DNA of 64,000 nucleotides from Sulfurospirillaceae bacterium (GCA_028684065.1 JAQUGO010000003.1:60171-124170); one strand, 5' to 3'. Shown: positions 43,086 through 53,380, counted from the stretch's first letter. Notes: generated by a model from the sequence alone, not told the origin. Translations and numbers: made by a program.

Positions 43086-44155
43086 AAAAAATCTATAAAA
43101 TAGCAGTGATTAGAGGCGATGGTATAGGACCGGAAATTATAGATGAAGCGATTAAAGTGCTTGATAGTGTCTGTGCCAAAGAAGATTTTACCTTAAGTTA
43201 TGAAGACTATTTGATGGGTGGTGTGGCGTATGATATGACAGGTTCACCGCTTCCTGATGCAACTATTGAAGGCTGTTTACAAAGCGATGCTGTTTTATTT
43301 GGTGCTATTGGTGGTGAAAAATGGGACAGTTTACCACGTGAATTTCGTCCCGAATCGGGGCTTTTAAAACTTCGTAAAGCATTAGGTTTATTTGCCAATT
43401 TTCGTCCCACAACAGTTTTTGATGAACTTTTAGATGCGAGCACACTCAAACCTGAGATACTACAAGGCGTTGACCTTTTTGTCGTGCGTGAACTCACAGG
43501 CGGCATTTATTTTGGTGAACCTCGTGCCAATGATGGTGAAAAAGCGTATAACACGATGGTTTACAGCAAATTTGAGATAGAGCGCATTGCACGGGTCGCG
43601 TTTGAATCAGCAATGAAACGACGAAAACAAGTCTGTTCTGTCGATAAAGCTAATGTTCTTGAAGTCAGCCAATTGTGGCGTGATACCGTTATCGAAATAG
43701 CAAAAGAATACCCAGAAGTTACATTGACACACATGTATGTGGACAATGCTGCGATGCAACTCGTGCGCAATCCTAAGCAATTTGATGTTATCTTGACAGG
43801 TAATATTTTTGGCGATATCTTAAGTGATGAAGCGAGTATGATCAGTGGTTCTATTGGGCTCTTGCCTTCAGCTTCTATCGGTGGTAAAGTGGGACTCTAT
43901 GAACCCATTCATGGGTCTGCACCTGATATTGCAGGGCAGGGCATTGCCAATCCTTTAGCAACAGTTTTGAGCGCTGCGATGATGCTTCGTTTTGCTTTGG
44001 CTGAAGATAAAGCAGCGGATAGAATTGAAAATGCGATTAAAAAAGTGCTCAGTGATGGGTATCGAACAAAAGATTTAGCACGTTATGGTGCTAAAGAAGT
44101 ATGCACAACAACACAGATGGGTTCTATCATCGCGGATTATGTAGCTAAAATATGA
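43082..44155 (+). CDS. leuB: 3-isopropylmalate dehydrogenase
   Basis: This 357-aa decarboxylating dehydrogenase shows '[22 protein letters not shown]', '[12 protein letters not shown]', '[16 protein letters not shown]' and '[30 protein letters not shown]' (in segments), the metal and NAD sites of LeuB. I chose the ATG overlapping the leuD stop; the longer frame starts inside leuD. Also coupled to the small TPR-like gene downstream. Confidence 0.95.
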   Translation: MKKIYKIAVIRGDGIGPEIIDEAIKVLDSVCAKEDFTLSYEDYLMGGVAYDMTGSPLPDATIEGCLQSDAVLFGAIGGEKWDSLPREFRPESGLLKLRKALGLFANFRPTTVFDELLDASTLKPEILQGVDLFVVRELTGGIYFGEPRANDGEKAYNTMVYSKFEIERIARVAFESAMKRRKQVCSVDKANVLEVSQLWRDTVIEIAKEYPEVTLTHMYVDNAAMQLVRNPKQFDVILTGNIFGDILSDEASMISGSIGLLPSASIGGKVGLYEPIHGSAPDIAGQGIANPLATVLSAAMMLRFALAEDKAADRIENAIKKVLSDGYRTKDLARYGAKEVCTTTQMGSIIADYVAKI

Positions 44156-44400
44156 AGACATTAACCTTAGCGTCCATTTATGAATTACAAGGTCTCAAAA
44201 GCGAGGCTTTAGAAATTTACAAAGAGCTATTACGTGCCAATCCTGATAACAAAGAGGCGAAAATTGCTATCAAGCGACTCTCCGGCATTCGTAAAAAATA
44301 TTTGAGCGTGGATGAAGAGATGAAAAAGTTTTTTTTAAATATGAACAGTGAAGTAGAATTTTTAGAATTTGAAAGATGGTTGGTGAAACTATGGAATTAA
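44152..44400 (+). CDS. small TPR-like protein
   Basis: The 82-aa product starts with a TPR-like helical pair, '[38 protein letters not shown]', followed by a charged helical tail. Probably a scaffold or accessory protein; no specific role is known. Its start overlaps the leuB stop and its end overlaps the CiaD-like gene start, so it is in the same transcriptional and translational chain. Confidence 0.7.
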   Translation: MKTLTLASIYELQGLKSEALEIYKELLRANPDNKEAKIAIKRLSGIRKKYLSVDEEMKKFFLNMNSEVEFLEFERWLVKLWN

Positions 44401-44777
44401 AAGAGATGATTCTTTCGACGCTTGCAGAGCTCGATGAAGTCAGTAAAAAAGAGACGCAGAGCAATGAGGTGCGCACACCTACCAATACCATCGCTTCCTT
44501 TCATGAAGAGCGTATTTATCGTGAAGAGAGTGTGCATGTGAAAGAAGAGGTTGAAGAACTTGAAGAGGAAAGTGCCCCAGTTGATGATCAAAAACAGTTC
44601 TTTTTGAATTTACGGGAGCGTATCTTAGTCCTTTTTGAGGGATTTCAATCACCTAATAATAAAAATATTGAAGCCAAAATTGATTTGACTCTTAATTTTT
44701 TAGAGTATCTTTTAGCAACGATTGATGAGCATTTGGAGAGTATGGACAAATCAAAACATGAATCTGCTTCACACTAG
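44391..44777 (+). CDS. CiaD-like domain protein
   Basis: This 128-aa acidic protein (start at 44391, overlapping the previous stop) has a Glu-rich centre (KEEVEELEEESAP) and a conserved helical C-terminal part, 'DQKQFFLNLRERILVLFEGFQSPN' plus 'KIDLTLNFLEYLLATIDEHLE'. In Campylobacter jejuni, as I recall, the cca and purU genes follow the invasion-effector gene ciaD; the same order occurs here, which supports a CiaD-like domain. In a free-living organism the role is probably not host invasion. It also overlaps the cca start. Confidence 0.6.
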   Translation: MELKEMILSTLAELDEVSKKETQSNEVRTPTNTIASFHEERIYREESVHVKEEVEELEEESAPVDDQKQFFLNLRERILVLFEGFQSPNNKNIEAKIDLTLNFLEYLLATIDEHLESMDKSKHESASH

Positions 44778-45873
44778 CACTGCCTATGATAATGAAATTC
44801 AACACGCTGTAACACTGTTACGTCCGTATACAAAGCGGGCTTACATTGTAGGCGGTAGTGTTCGTGATTTGCATTTAGGTATTGCACTGCATGATGTGGA
44901 TATTGAAGTGTACGACATTGAGCCTTCAGCGTTTGATGTGTTGATGCGTGAAGTGGGTGCTGTAGGTGTGGGTAAAAGTTTTTTTGTTTATAAATTAGGC
45001 AATATTGATTTTGCTTTGCCTCGTGTTGAGCGAAAAGTTGGTTTGGGACATAAGGGTTTTGAAGTCTCTTTATGTGAGAATGAAAAAGAAGCCTCTAAGC
45101 GTCGTGATTTTTCGATGAATGCGATGATGCTCAATATCTTTAATGGTGAGCTACTTGATCTTTGGGGTGGCTTGGAAAGCTTGAAGGCCAAGCGTATTGA
45201 ATTGATTGATGAGCAAAGTTTTAAAGAAGATTCTCTTAGGGTCTTTCGTTCGGTTCAATTTAGCGCTCGATTGGGTTTTAAGATAGAGCCAAAAACCTTA
45301 CAGGTTATGCGTAGTATTGATGTGAGTGATTTAAGTAAACCGCGCATTTTATGGGAGTTTGAAAAGCTTTTCAAGGCCACATATTTACATTATGGGCTGT
45401 ATTATATGTACCGGTTAGATTTGTTTGAAAAATGCTTTGCATGTAAAGTTGACAATCGCTTTTTGGGTATTGCAAGAGCCTTGCTTCGATGTAAGAAAAA
45501 TTTTGAGGAAAGCACCTATTCTTACTATTTTTTTTACATCGTTGCAAATATGCTTGGATGCAATCCTTTGGCGTGGTTCAAAACATTGCAAGCACCCAAT
45601 CATTACGTGATTTTTTTTAAAAACCAACCCTTTTTTGAGGGTGAAGTGAGTGATTATGAGCTTTTACATGTAGCCCTTGATATGCCGATTAAAAACTGGT
45701 TAGGGCACTGCAAAGTGGGCATAAAAGAGCGAGCCATTCGCTTAGGTATTTGGGAAAGTGCATTTAGCGGCGGCGTAGATGTACAAGAAGTGATACGTGA
45801 TGGGTTTACTCATGCTGCCATTGCACAAGAGCTAAGAAGACGAAAAATGGAGAAGATAACACAATGGAAGTAA
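44758..45873 (+). CDS. cca: CCA tRNA nucleotidyltransferase / poly(A) polymerase family protein
   Basis: The 371-aa class II nucleotidyltransferase has 'AYIVGGSVRDLHLGIALHDVDIEVYDIE' with the catalytic Asp pair, the RRDFSMNAMM motif and 'EDSLRVFRSVQFSARLGFKIEP'. It adds or repairs the CCA end of tRNA. The ATG at 44758 is used because upstream frame starts fall deep inside the CiaD-like gene. Followed by purU with 10-base overlap. Confidence 0.88.
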   Translation: MNLLHTSTAYDNEIQHAVTLLRPYTKRAYIVGGSVRDLHLGIALHDVDIEVYDIEPSAFDVLMREVGAVGVGKSFFVYKLGNIDFALPRVERKVGLGHKGFEVSLCENEKEASKRRDFSMNAMMLNIFNGELLDLWGGLESLKAKRIELIDEQSFKEDSLRVFRSVQFSARLGFKIEPKTLQVMRSIDVSDLSKPRILWEFEKLFKATYLHYGLYYMYRLDLFEKCFACKVDNRFLGIARALLRCKKNFEESTYSYYFFYIVANMLGCNPLAWFKTLQAPNHYVIFFKNQPFFEGEVSDYELLHVALDMPIKNWLGHCKVGIKERAIRLGIWESAFSGGVDVQEVIRDGFTHAAIAQELRRRKMEKITQWK

Positions 45874-46706
45874 CAAAAAATTATATTTTAAAAATTGATT
45901 GTCCTGATGAAAAAGGATTGATTTATCGCATTTCGGATGTGGTGTTTAAATACCAGCTCAATATCATTAAAAATGATGAGTTTGTTGATAGAGAAAATGG
46001 CAAATTTTTTATGCGTGCAGAGCTTAGTGGTGATATGGATTTGAAAGCCTTTAAAGGGACACTTGAAGCCTATTTGCCTGCAAAATCAGACATTTATGTG
46101 GCAGAATCGCGCAAAAAAGATATTATTTTAATGGGAACCAAAGAAACACATTGTTTAGGTGATATTTTACTTAAACACGATAGTGATGATCTTAATGCCA
46201 ATATTTTGGCGATAGTGTCTAATTATGAAGATTTAAAAGGGTTGAGTGAAAAGTTTAATATTCCGTTTCATTGTGTGAGCCATGAAGGGTTAAATAGAGC
46301 TGAGCATGAAGCAAAAGTGTTAGACGTTTTGAGTGGCTATAATGTAGATTATATTGTTTTGGCAAAGTATATGCGTATTTTATCCAGTGAATTTGTAGGT
46401 CATTATGAGGAGCGAATGATTAATATTCACCACTCCTTTTTACCTGCTTTTATTGGTGCAAACCCTTATAAACAAGCTTTTGCACGTGGTGTAAAAATCA
46501 TCGGTGCAACAGCGCACTTTGTCAATAATAATCTTGATGAAGGACCGATTATTTCGCAAGATGTCATTCATATTAACCATGAAATGACATGGAAAGATAT
46601 GCAAAGAGCCGGTAGAAATGTTGAAAAAAATGTTCTTTCTAATGCCCTTGATTTGGTTTTTGAAGAGCGTATTTTTGTGCACGACCACAAAACGATTATA
46701 TTTTAA
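45864..46706 (+). CDS. purU: formyltetrahydrofolate deformylase
   Basis: The 280-aa protein has an N-terminal ACT domain (LKIDCPDEKGLIYRISDVVF) and a C-terminal formyl-transfer domain. 'AKYMRILSSEFVG', 'MINIHHSFLPAFIGANPYKQAFARGVKIIGATAHFV' (in segments) and 'DEGPII' carry the catalytic Asn-His-Asp set. It releases formate from 10-formyl-THF, balancing one-carbon units. Coupled to cca by overlap. Confidence 0.95.
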   Translation: MEVTKNYILKIDCPDEKGLIYRISDVVFKYQLNIIKNDEFVDRENGKFFMRAELSGDMDLKAFKGTLEAYLPAKSDIYVAESRKKDIILMGTKETHCLGDILLKHDSDDLNANILAIVSNYEDLKGLSEKFNIPFHCVSHEGLNRAEHEAKVLDVLSGYNVDYIVLAKYMRILSSEFVGHYEERMINIHHSFLPAFIGANPYKQAFARGVKIIGATAHFVNNNLDEGPIISQDVIHINHEMTWKDMQRAGRNVEKNVLSNALDLVFEERIFVHDHKTIIF

Positions 46707-46727
46707 TTTTACACACTTTTTCACGGG

Positions 46728-46838
46728 AACTTTGTTTTGCAAAGCCCTAAAAGCTACTTGCACTAGGCGCTAAAGTTGCCAGCTTATGAGGCAGAAAAGA
46801 TTTTTTATGCGCTGTAAAAGCAAAACGAAAAGTTTTGC
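46728..46838 (+). ncRNA. structured spacer upstream of trmL (unassigned)
   Basis: A segment at 46728-46740 (AACTTTGTTTTGC) can pair with 46820-46834 (13 bp, two-base bulge). The same 3' strand can instead form a local hairpin GCAAAAC-GAAAA-GTTTTGC (46820-46838) directly before the trmL ribosome-binding site. Such mutually exclusive pairing is typical of leader regulators. The middle part (46737-46800) resembles the plus strand of the segment at about 17008-17060. No known RNA family was recognised; no gene is seen here. Confidence 0.35.
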
Positions 46839-46854
46839 ATGAGGAGATTTTTTT

Positions 46855-47325
46855 ATGTTTAATATTGTTTTAGTTCACCCCCAAATTCCTCAAAACACGG
46901 GAAGTATTGGAAGAATGTGTGTCAATGCAGATTGCGCTTTACATATCATTAAACCTACGATGTTTGAGATTAGCGATAAAACGGTGAAACGTGCAGGGCT
47001 TGATTATTGGCCTTTATTGGAAGTTCATGTTTGGGAAAATTTAGAGGCTTTTTTGGAGGCCCATCGAGATAAACTGGATCGTTTTTTCTTTGCAACGACA
47101 AAAACAAAAAAACCATATTTTGAAGCGACTTTTAAAAAAGGTGATTTTCTTTTTTTTGGTGGGGAGTCGACAGGACTTCCAATGGAGCTGATGCAGATGA
47201 AATGGGAAAATGCCATTACGATTCCGATGGGGAAAAATGGTCGAAGTCTCAATCAAGCCACCTCGGCGGGGATCATTCTTTACGATGCGATTCGTCAAAA
47301 TTTTGGAGATTTTAACCAAGCGTGA
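46855..47325 (+). CDS. trmL: tRNA (cytidine(34)-2'-O)-methyltransferase
   Basis: This 156-aa SPOUT methyltransferase shows 'MFNIVLVHPQIPQNTGSIGRMCVNADCALHIIKP' (in segments), 'DRFFFATTKTKKPY', 'FLFFGGESTGLP' and 'IPMGKNGRSLNQATSAGIILYDAIRQN', the knot and SAM-binding parts of TrmL. It methylates the wobble base of tRNA-Leu species. Overlaps the flavoprotein gene start. Confidence 0.93.
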   Translation: MFNIVLVHPQIPQNTGSIGRMCVNADCALHIIKPTMFEISDKTVKRAGLDYWPLLEVHVWENLEAFLEAHRDKLDRFFFATTKTKKPYFEATFKKGDFLFFGGESTGLPMELMQMKWENAITIPMGKNGRSLNQATSAGIILYDAIRQNFGDFNQA

Positions 47326-48458
47326 AAATCCATGATATTGTTTTCATTGGAGCAGGTGCAAGTGCTTTAATGGCAGCTTCGTTTATCAAAGGTAAAGACG
47401 TTGCGCTCATTGATTCCAATACAAAAATCGGTGCTAAAATTCTTATTTCAGGCGGTGGTAAATGCAATCTTACCAATCGTTTTGCCTGTGCTAATAACTA
47501 TTTAGCAGATGCTTCCTTTATGAAGTATTCTTTTGAAAGATGGAGTCCAGAAGATACTATCTCTTTTGCTTCTAAACATCAAATTGCACTTGAAGAGCGA
47601 GGTTCTGGGCAACTTTTTTGTGCACACAGTGCTAAGGATTTGGTGAGTGTTTTTTCACATCTTACACGACAGCACACTTTCTATTTCTCCACAAAAGTCT
47701 TACATGTAACGTTTGCAGAACACTTTATTATACAAACAGACCATGGTGCGATTGGTGCTCAAAAAGTTGTTGTCGCCAGTGGAGGGTTGAGTTATACAAG
47801 CATTGGTGCGAGTGGAATTGGGTATGAGATAGCCAAAGATTTTGGGCATGAAATTATAACACCTCAGCCAGCATTAGTAGGATTTACCTTACAAAAAGAG
47901 CAATTTTGGATGAAAGAGCTTAGTGGTATTGCAATACCTGTTAGTATTGAGATTGAAGGCAAAACTATACAAGGCAATCTTCTCTTCGCTCATAAAGGAA
48001 TCAGTGGGCCTGCTGTTTTGACCGCCTCTTTGTATTGGAAAAAAGGTAAAATTCGCATTGATTTTCTACCTAATGTATCACTTCCAGTTCTTTTCAAACA
48101 AAACTCTAAGAAGCAGATATCCTCTGTCTTACCGTTACCCAAACGTTTTATCAAAGGTTTTTTAGATTCTTTACGGGTTGAGGATAAAGTGATTTCTAAA
48201 CTGACGTTGGAAGATAAAAAAAATTTGGAAACATTGAAAGCTTATGATTGTTCACCCGCTGGAAATTTTGGTTTTACCAAAGCAGAAGTTACCAAAGGTG
48301 GTGTCTCTACAGCCCAAATTAATCCTAAAACATTTGAAAGTCTATTATGTCCCAATCTCTATTTTTTAGGTGAAGTGTTAGATGTTACCGGAGAGTTGGG
48401 TGGTTTTAATTTTCAATGGGCTTTTGCTTCTGGCTATAGTATGGTTCAGCATCTTTAG
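47322..48458 (+). CDS. HI0933/YhiN-family flavoprotein
   Basis: The 378-aa protein has an N-terminal FAD Rossmann motif 'IVFIGAGASALMAASFI', the family motif 'GAKILISGGGKCNLTNRF' and a C-terminal 'LGEVLDVTGELGGFNFQWAFASGYSM'. It is a probable NAD(P)/FAD oxidoreductase with unknown substrate. GTG start overlapping the trmL stop (GTGA). Confidence 0.9.
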   Translation: MKIHDIVFIGAGASALMAASFIKGKDVALIDSNTKIGAKILISGGGKCNLTNRFACANNYLADASFMKYSFERWSPEDTISFASKHQIALEERGSGQLFCAHSAKDLVSVFSHLTRQHTFYFSTKVLHVTFAEHFIIQTDHGAIGAQKVVVASGGLSYTSIGASGIGYEIAKDFGHEIITPQPALVGFTLQKEQFWMKELSGIAIPVSIEIEGKTIQGNLLFAHKGISGPAVLTASLYWKKGKIRIDFLPNVSLPVLFKQNSKKQISSVLPLPKRFIKGFLDSLRVEDKVISKLTLEDKKNLETLKAYDCSPAGNFGFTKAEVTKGGVSTAQINPKTFESLLCPNLYFLGEVLDVTGELGGFNFQWAFASGYSMVQHL

Positions 48459-48502
48459 TACAAATATGTTACAATAATTTATATAATATAAGAGGAAAAG
48501 CA

Positions 48503-51097
48503 TTGAAAGAGTCTTTATCACTAAATGTAAAATTTTCAAATTATATTTTTATTGCTATTTTTTTTATTATGTTCACACTTTTTTCTTTCTTTGCTTTTTA
48601 CCTTCAAAAAATACAGTTTAATGAGCAAAAAGCGGAAGTTTTAAATGCAGCTACTTACTTTAGCTATGATTTGAAAACACGGCTTGAGAGAGCACTTTCA
48701 GCTAGTTATGCCATAGCAGCTTTAATTAGTCAAGGTGATGGAGTTATTCGAAATTTTGAATCCGTTACCGAAGATATTTTACCCTTTTATCCTGGTGTTA
48801 TTGAATTAGCCATTGCGCCTCTAGGTATTATCCAGCAAGTAGCTCCTTTAAAAGGAAATGAAAAAGCCCTTGGGCTCAATCTTTTTGAAACAGCAAATCA
48901 AAAAAAAGAAGCCTTACTCGCACGGGATAGCGGAAAATTAACATTAGCGGGGCCTCTTGTACTTGCTCAGGAAGGTATGGGCCTTATTGGTCGATTACCA
49001 ATTTTCTTAAACAAAGACAATAAAGAGAGTTTTTGGGGTTTTGTATTGGTCGTGATTGATATAGCACAACTTTTTGAACCTGCTAAATTGCAGCACTTAA
49101 ATAACAAAGAATTAGCATTTGAGTTATGGCGAATACATCCTGATACTAAAGAAAAGCAGATTATTATACAATCGGAACATAAGCCATTGGCTCATCCTAT
49201 AGAGTATGCCTTTGATGTCCCAAATGCTGTTTGGACACTCAGTTTGGCTCCCAATACTGTATGGGAAAAAGATCAAGCTATTTTTCTTTTAAGAATGATG
49301 AGTGCCTTTTTTGCTGCCATGCTTTTAGCCTATCTTGCTAAAGTTGTTTTTGAGCTTAAAAAAGCCAAGTTATTATTGGAAAGTCAAGTGATTCAAACGA
49401 CGGGTGAAAAATTACTGGTCAAAAAACAGTTAGAAGTGCTCTTAGATGCGATACCTGATTTAATTTGGCTGAAAGATACCGAAGGGAAATACCTTTTTTG
49501 TAATCGAGCCTTTGAGCGTTTATTCGGCGCACAAGAGAGTGAAATTATTGGAAAATACGATTATGATTTTGTAGATTTTAAATTAGCTGATTTTTTTAGA
49601 GCCAATGATTTGATAGCCTTAAGTGCTAGGCATGCTGTTACGAATGAAGAAGAGTTGCATTTTAAAGAAGATGGTTACCAAGGATTTTTTGAGACCATCA
49701 AAGTGCCAGTATACGATAGTGTTGATAATGTCATTGGTATCTTAGGAATAGCGCGAGATATTAGTGTGCGTAAAGCAAATGAAGAAAAAATTGAAAAACT
49801 AGAGTATTTTGATGCGTTAACAGGACTGGCAAATAGAGCGATGCTTAATTTACGTATGATCCATGATATTAGTATTGCCAGTCGTAAAAAAGAGCAATTC
49901 GCTATTTTAATGTTGGATTTTGACCACTTTAAAAATATAAATGATACTCTTGGACACGCCATTGGGGATATTCTTTTAGTTGAAGTTTCAAAACGTCTCA
50001 AGCATCTTGTTCGTGAAGAGGACATGCTTTCTAGGCAAGGTGGTGATGAGTTTATAGTCCTTCTACCAGGTCTTTCTGCAGATGGTGCAGCCCATGTTGC
50101 CAAAAAACTGTTGCAAGCGATAGAACAGCCTTTACTTATTAAAGAGCATGAATTAACGATTACTGCATCTATTGGTATTGCTCTGTATCCTGATGATGGA
50201 ATGAATATGGAAGAGCTTATTAAGCGGGCAGATGCAGCAATGTATTTAGCCAAACAAAATGGGCGCAATAATTACCGCTTTTTTACCGCTGAGATACAAC
50301 AGCATTCTTCACGTGTCTTAATGTTAGAAAATGCTTTGCGTTATGCTTATACTCGTGGAGAGCTTAGTATTCATTATCAACCACAAATTTCTTTACACGA
50401 TGGGAAGCTTATCGGTGTAGAAGCACTCATTCGATGGAATCATCCTGAAATGGGAGCTATTTCTCCTAATGAGTTTATTCCCATTGCTGAAGAGAGTGGA
50501 CAAATTTTATTATTAGGTGAATGGGTGATGCGTCATGCAATGCAACGGATGAAACAATGGATTGATATGGGATTCCCTCCTATGAAACTTGCCATTAACC
50601 TTTCCGCAGTTCAATTTCACCATGAGCATCTCGCCCAATTAATCGATACCATTTTAGAAGAAGTTGGATTTCCTGTAGAGTATCTTGAACTTGAGTTAAC
50701 TGAAAGTGTTGCAACACAAAATCCAAAACGGGCTATAGAAATTATGAATACGTTACATGAGAAAGGTATTCGTCTTTCCATTGATGATTTTGGTACGGGA
50801 TATTCTTCCTTTAGTTATTTAAAACGTTTCAAAGTCTATAAGCTCAAAATTGACAAGTCATTTATCGAAGATGTGACAACTGATATGGATGATAGAGCCA
50901 TTGTGAAAACCATTATTACTTTGGCTAAAAGTTTAGGCTTGGTGAGTATCGCTGAAGGTGTTGAGACAAAAGAACAGTTAGATTTTTTATTGGCAAGTGG
51001 CTGTGATGAAGTTCAAGGGTACTATTTTAGTAAGCCCTTGAACGTTGAAGATTTTGAACGTTATGTCGAAAATTATTTAACGTATGAGCAGCAATAA
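48503..51097 (+). CDS. CHASE-PAS-GGDEF-EAL cyclic-di-GMP protein
   Basis: The 864-aa membrane protein has a TM helix (about 15-35), a periplasmic CHASE-like domain ('[26 protein letters not shown]'), a second helix (about 255-275) and a PAS domain ('[25 protein letters not shown]'). The GGDEF domain has an intact active site ('[13 protein letters not shown]'), and the EAL domain has an intact motif ('[14 protein letters not shown]') and '[10 protein letters not shown]'. It could make and degrade c-di-GMP. TTG start after AGAGGAAAAG. Its 3' end overlaps ppnP on the other strand by 25 bases. Confidence 0.92.
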   Translation: MKESLSLNVKFSNYIFIAIFFIMFTLFSFFAFYLQKIQFNEQKAEVLNAATYFSYDLKTRLERALSASYAIAALISQGDGVIRNFESVTEDILPFYPGVIELAIAPLGIIQQVAPLKGNEKALGLNLFETANQKKEALLARDSGKLTLAGPLVLAQEGMGLIGRLPIFLNKDNKESFWGFVLVVIDIAQLFEPAKLQHLNNKELAFELWRIHPDTKEKQIIIQSEHKPLAHPIEYAFDVPNAVWTLSLAPNTVWEKDQAIFLLRMMSAFFAAMLLAYLAKVVFELKKAKLLLESQVIQTTGEKLLVKKQLEVLLDAIPDLIWLKDTEGKYLFCNRAFERLFGAQESEIIGKYDYDFVDFKLADFFRANDLIALSARHAVTNEEELHFKEDGYQGFFETIKVPVYDSVDNVIGILGIARDISVRKANEEKIEKLEYFDALTGLANRAMLNLRMIHDISIASRKKEQFAILMLDFDHFKNINDTLGHAIGDILLVEVSKRLKHLVREEDMLSRQGGDEFIVLLPGLSADGAAHVAKKLLQAIEQPLLIKEHELTITASIGIALYPDDGMNMEELIKRADAAMYLAKQNGRNNYRFFTAEIQQHSSRVLMLENALRYAYTRGELSIHYQPQISLHDGKLIGVEALIRWNHPEMGAISPNEFIPIAEESGQILLLGEWVMRHAMQRMKQWIDMGFPPMKLAINLSAVQFHHEHLAQLIDTILEEVGFPVEYLELELTESVATQNPKRAIEIMNTLHEKGIRLSIDDFGTGYSSFSYLKRFKVYKLKIDKSFIEDVTTDMDDRAIVKTIITLAKSLGLVSIAEGVETKEQLDFLLASGCDEVQGYYFSKPLNVEDFERYVENYLTYEQQ

Positions 51098-51387
51098 TCA
51101 GCTGGAACACTGACGTGTAAGCTAAAGCTTGAGTTTGCTGGTACTTCAAATGTTGCTTCCCCCTCAATTCGTAAAGGCTCTTTTTGGTTTGGCAATGTGA
51201 CGGTTAACGTACCACTTAAAAACTCCATTATTTCAGCAGCATCGGTCTTAAAAGTATAATCACCCACTTGCATAAATCCTAAAGTTTTTGTTGTTCCATC
51301 TGCAAATTTGATGGTACGGCTTGTAACTTTACCATCAAAATAGACATTCGCTTTTTTGACAATTGTTACATTATTAAATTCTGACAT
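51073..51387 (-). CDS. ppnP: pyrimidine/purine nucleoside phosphorylase PpnP
   Basis: This 104-aa cupin protein matches PpnP (DUF1255): '[26 protein letters not shown]', '[30 protein letters not shown]' and '[23 protein letters not shown]'. It phosphorolyses several nucleosides. Monocistronic on the minus strand; its 3' end overlaps the end of the GGDEF/EAL gene. Confidence 0.92.
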   Translation of the reverse strand: MSEFNNVTIVKKANVYFDGKVTSRTIKFADGTTKTLGFMQVGDYTFKTDAAEIMEFLSGTLTVTLPNQKEPLRIEGEATFEVPANSSFSLHVSVPADYCCSYVK

Positions 51388-51523
51388 GATGTTTCCTAAT
51401 GATAATTTTGGTGGTAAAATTGTAGCTTAAAAAAGGCTCTTTGAGTGTTGGTTTATGATGAAATATTCTCTCTTTTTCATCTACTTTAAGTATAATTATT
51501 AAAATTATGAGGACATTGAAATT

Positions 51524-52168
51524 ATGAAAATAGCTGATTTAATCCAAGGTTATGAACAATTTAAAGATACAAAGTTTAAAAAGTATGAAAACAAGTTTTT
51601 AGATTTAGTTAAAAATGGTCAAAGCCCTAAAGTACTTTTCATTGCATGCAGTGATTCACGCATTGACCCCTCTTTGATTATGAACTCTTCACCAGGAGAT
51701 TTGTTTATTTTACGAAATATCGGTAATTTTGTACCTCCTTTTGCTCCCGATAATGACTATCATGCAACTGCAGCAGGCATTGAATATGCCACATCAGTCT
51801 TAGGTGTGACGGATATTATTATTTGTGGACACTCACATTGTGGTGCTATTGAAGCAATGTATACCAAAATAACGGATATTAATTTAATTCATGTTAAAAA
51901 GTGGTTGGAATTAGGTATGGATGCTAAAAACTATGTGATGCATAAACTAAGTCACGACTTAAGTCATGAAGAACGTCTTGAATTAACTGAGAAAATTTCA
52001 CTCCTCTTTCAATCCAAAAATCTCTTAACCTATCCTGATGTTCAACGCCGTGTCAATGAAGGAGAGCTTTTTATTCGAGCGTGGTATTATCGTTTAGAAA
52101 CAGGAGTATTAGAGTATTTTAATACAGAAACGGGTGAGTATGAACCAATGTTAGGAAGCGAAAATTGA
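51524..52168 (+). CDS. beta-class carbonic anhydrase
   Basis: The 214-aa enzyme has the zinc ligands Cys in 'IACSDSRIDPSLI' and His/Cys in 'IICGHSHCGAIEAM', with 'GDLFILRNIGNFVPPF'. It interconverts CO2 and bicarbonate, important for a chemolithotrophic or CO2-fixing lifestyle. Its stop overlaps the TTG start of the downstream nuclease-like gene. Confidence 0.93.
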   Translation: MKIADLIQGYEQFKDTKFKKYENKFLDLVKNGQSPKVLFIACSDSRIDPSLIMNSSPGDLFILRNIGNFVPPFAPDNDYHATAAGIEYATSVLGVTDIIICGHSHCGAIEAMYTKITDINLIHVKKWLELGMDAKNYVMHKLSHDLSHEERLELTEKISLLFQSKNLLTYPDVQRRVNEGELFIRAWYYRLETGVLEYFNTETGEYEPMLGSEN

Positions 52169-53103
52169 TACGATTTTCATTGCTTTTACTTGTTCCTTTC
52201 GTTGCTTTTTGTTTCGAATTTAAAGTGGCAACATATAATGTTGAGAATTTATTTGATGCACATTATGATGGGGGCGAATATGAAGAGTATATCCCTAACA
52301 CAAAGCATCACTGGGATGAAGCAAAATTGCACCAAAAAATAGTCAATCTGGCACGTGTTATTCGTGATATGGATGCTGATATTATTGCACTTGAAGAAGT
52401 TGAAAATGAAAAAGTGCTACGACTACTCAATCAAGAATTGGGTGAAAAGGCTTATCCTTATCACTTTTTCCCTCTTAAAAAAGAGCGTGTTTCTGTAGAA
52501 AGTGCTATGTTGTCACGATTTCCAATAAGCCAAACCAATTCGATGCTTATAAAAAATCAACCCAGAGGTATTCATCGTATCGTCGTAACCGTGGATAAAT
52601 TACCGTTGGTACTCTTTCTCAATCATTGGCCCGCACAAAAAGAGCGCGTTGAAGAGCGTATGGCATATGCTTTGGCACTTAAGAGCATGTTACGTCTCGA
52701 AAGTAAGAGTGAATATATCATCTTGGGGGATTTCAATTCGCCATATCAAATTCACAAGGATGACTGGGGTACAGCTCTTGTTAGGCTTTTACAAACAGGA
52801 GATAAAGATGCGTTGCATTACAATCTTTGGTATGAACTTCCTGAAGATAAACGCTTTTCACATGTCTATGGCAAACATAAAGAGGCGTTGGACCATCTCT
52901 TGATATCACGGTCGCTGAGGGATTCTCAAGGCATTGACTACAAGGTACACTCTTTTGAAGTCTTTAAACGCTCCTATATGTTTGATGAAAAAGGTAATCC
53001 AATGCGCTGGCAGATTAGCGATAGAGGTAAAGGAGAACATCTTGGATTTGGTTTTTCTGATCACCTGCCGATAACTGCAATTTTCCAAATAATAACGCAT
53101 TAG
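52165..53103 (+). CDS. exported endonuclease/exonuclease/phosphatase-family protein
   Basis: The 312-aa protein has a signal peptide (MIRFSLLLLVPFVAFCFE) and the EEP fold: 'ATYNVENLFDAHYDGG', 'DIIALEEVENEKVL', 'LFLNHWPAQK', 'ILGDFNSPY' and 'SDHLPITAIF'. The substrate (DNA, phospholipid or phosphate ester) is unknown. TTG start overlapping the carbonic-anhydrase stop (TTGA). Confidence 0.85.
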   Translation: MIRFSLLLLVPFVAFCFEFKVATYNVENLFDAHYDGGEYEEYIPNTKHHWDEAKLHQKIVNLARVIRDMDADIIALEEVENEKVLRLLNQELGEKAYPYHFFPLKKERVSVESAMLSRFPISQTNSMLIKNQPRGIHRIVVTVDKLPLVLFLNHWPAQKERVEERMAYALALKSMLRLESKSEYIILGDFNSPYQIHKDDWGTALVRLLQTGDKDALHYNLWYELPEDKRFSHVYGKHKEALDHLLISRSLRDSQGIDYKVHSFEVFKRSYMFDEKGNPMRWQISDRGKGEHLGFGFSDHLPITAIFQIITH

Positions 53104-53139
53104 CCCAAAAAAATAACAGCCGTTTAAGTGAAAGAACTT

Positions 53140-53145
53140 TATACT
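53140..53145 (+). promoter_or_regulatory. TATACT -10 element
   Basis: TATACT 32 bp before the small YgaP-like membrane gene, with A/T-rich flanks. Weak evidence without a -35. Confidence 0.35.
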
Positions 53146-53176
53146 AAATAATAATATTTATTATAAGGAATCAACA

Positions 53177-53380
53177 ATGTTATGTGCAGAAAAACTACAA
53201 CGCTTAATGATGGCAGGCGTATTAATTATTGCTTATTTTCTAATGAGTATTGGCTCAATTTATGGCAATATCCTTCTATTTTTTGTGATTGCAATGATTG
53301 TTTTATGGGCAATTACAGATTTTTGTCCCTCTATTTGGACATTTTCAAAATTATTTGGACACTGCAAAAATTATCGCTAA
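53177..53380 (+). CDS. YgaP-like (DUF2892) small membrane protein
   Basis: The 67-aa product has two hydrophobic helices (LMMAGVLIIAYFLMSIGSIYG and LLFFVIAMIVLWAITDFCPSI) and ends in a basic, Cys-containing tail. It resembles the YgaP transmembrane domain, which in some proteins is fused to rhodanese. Here the membrane part stands alone. It may bind or pass sulfane sulfur, but that is inference. Confidence 0.75.
   Translation: MLCAEKLQRLMMAGVLIIAYFLMSIGSIYGNILLFFVIAMIVLWAITDFCPSIWTFSKLFGHCKNYR

Noticed and set aside
49675-50268. Minus-strand 197-aa reading frame inside the GGDEF/EAL gene
   Set aside because: Antisense to the conserved GGDEF domain and with Ser/Cys-rich shadow composition.
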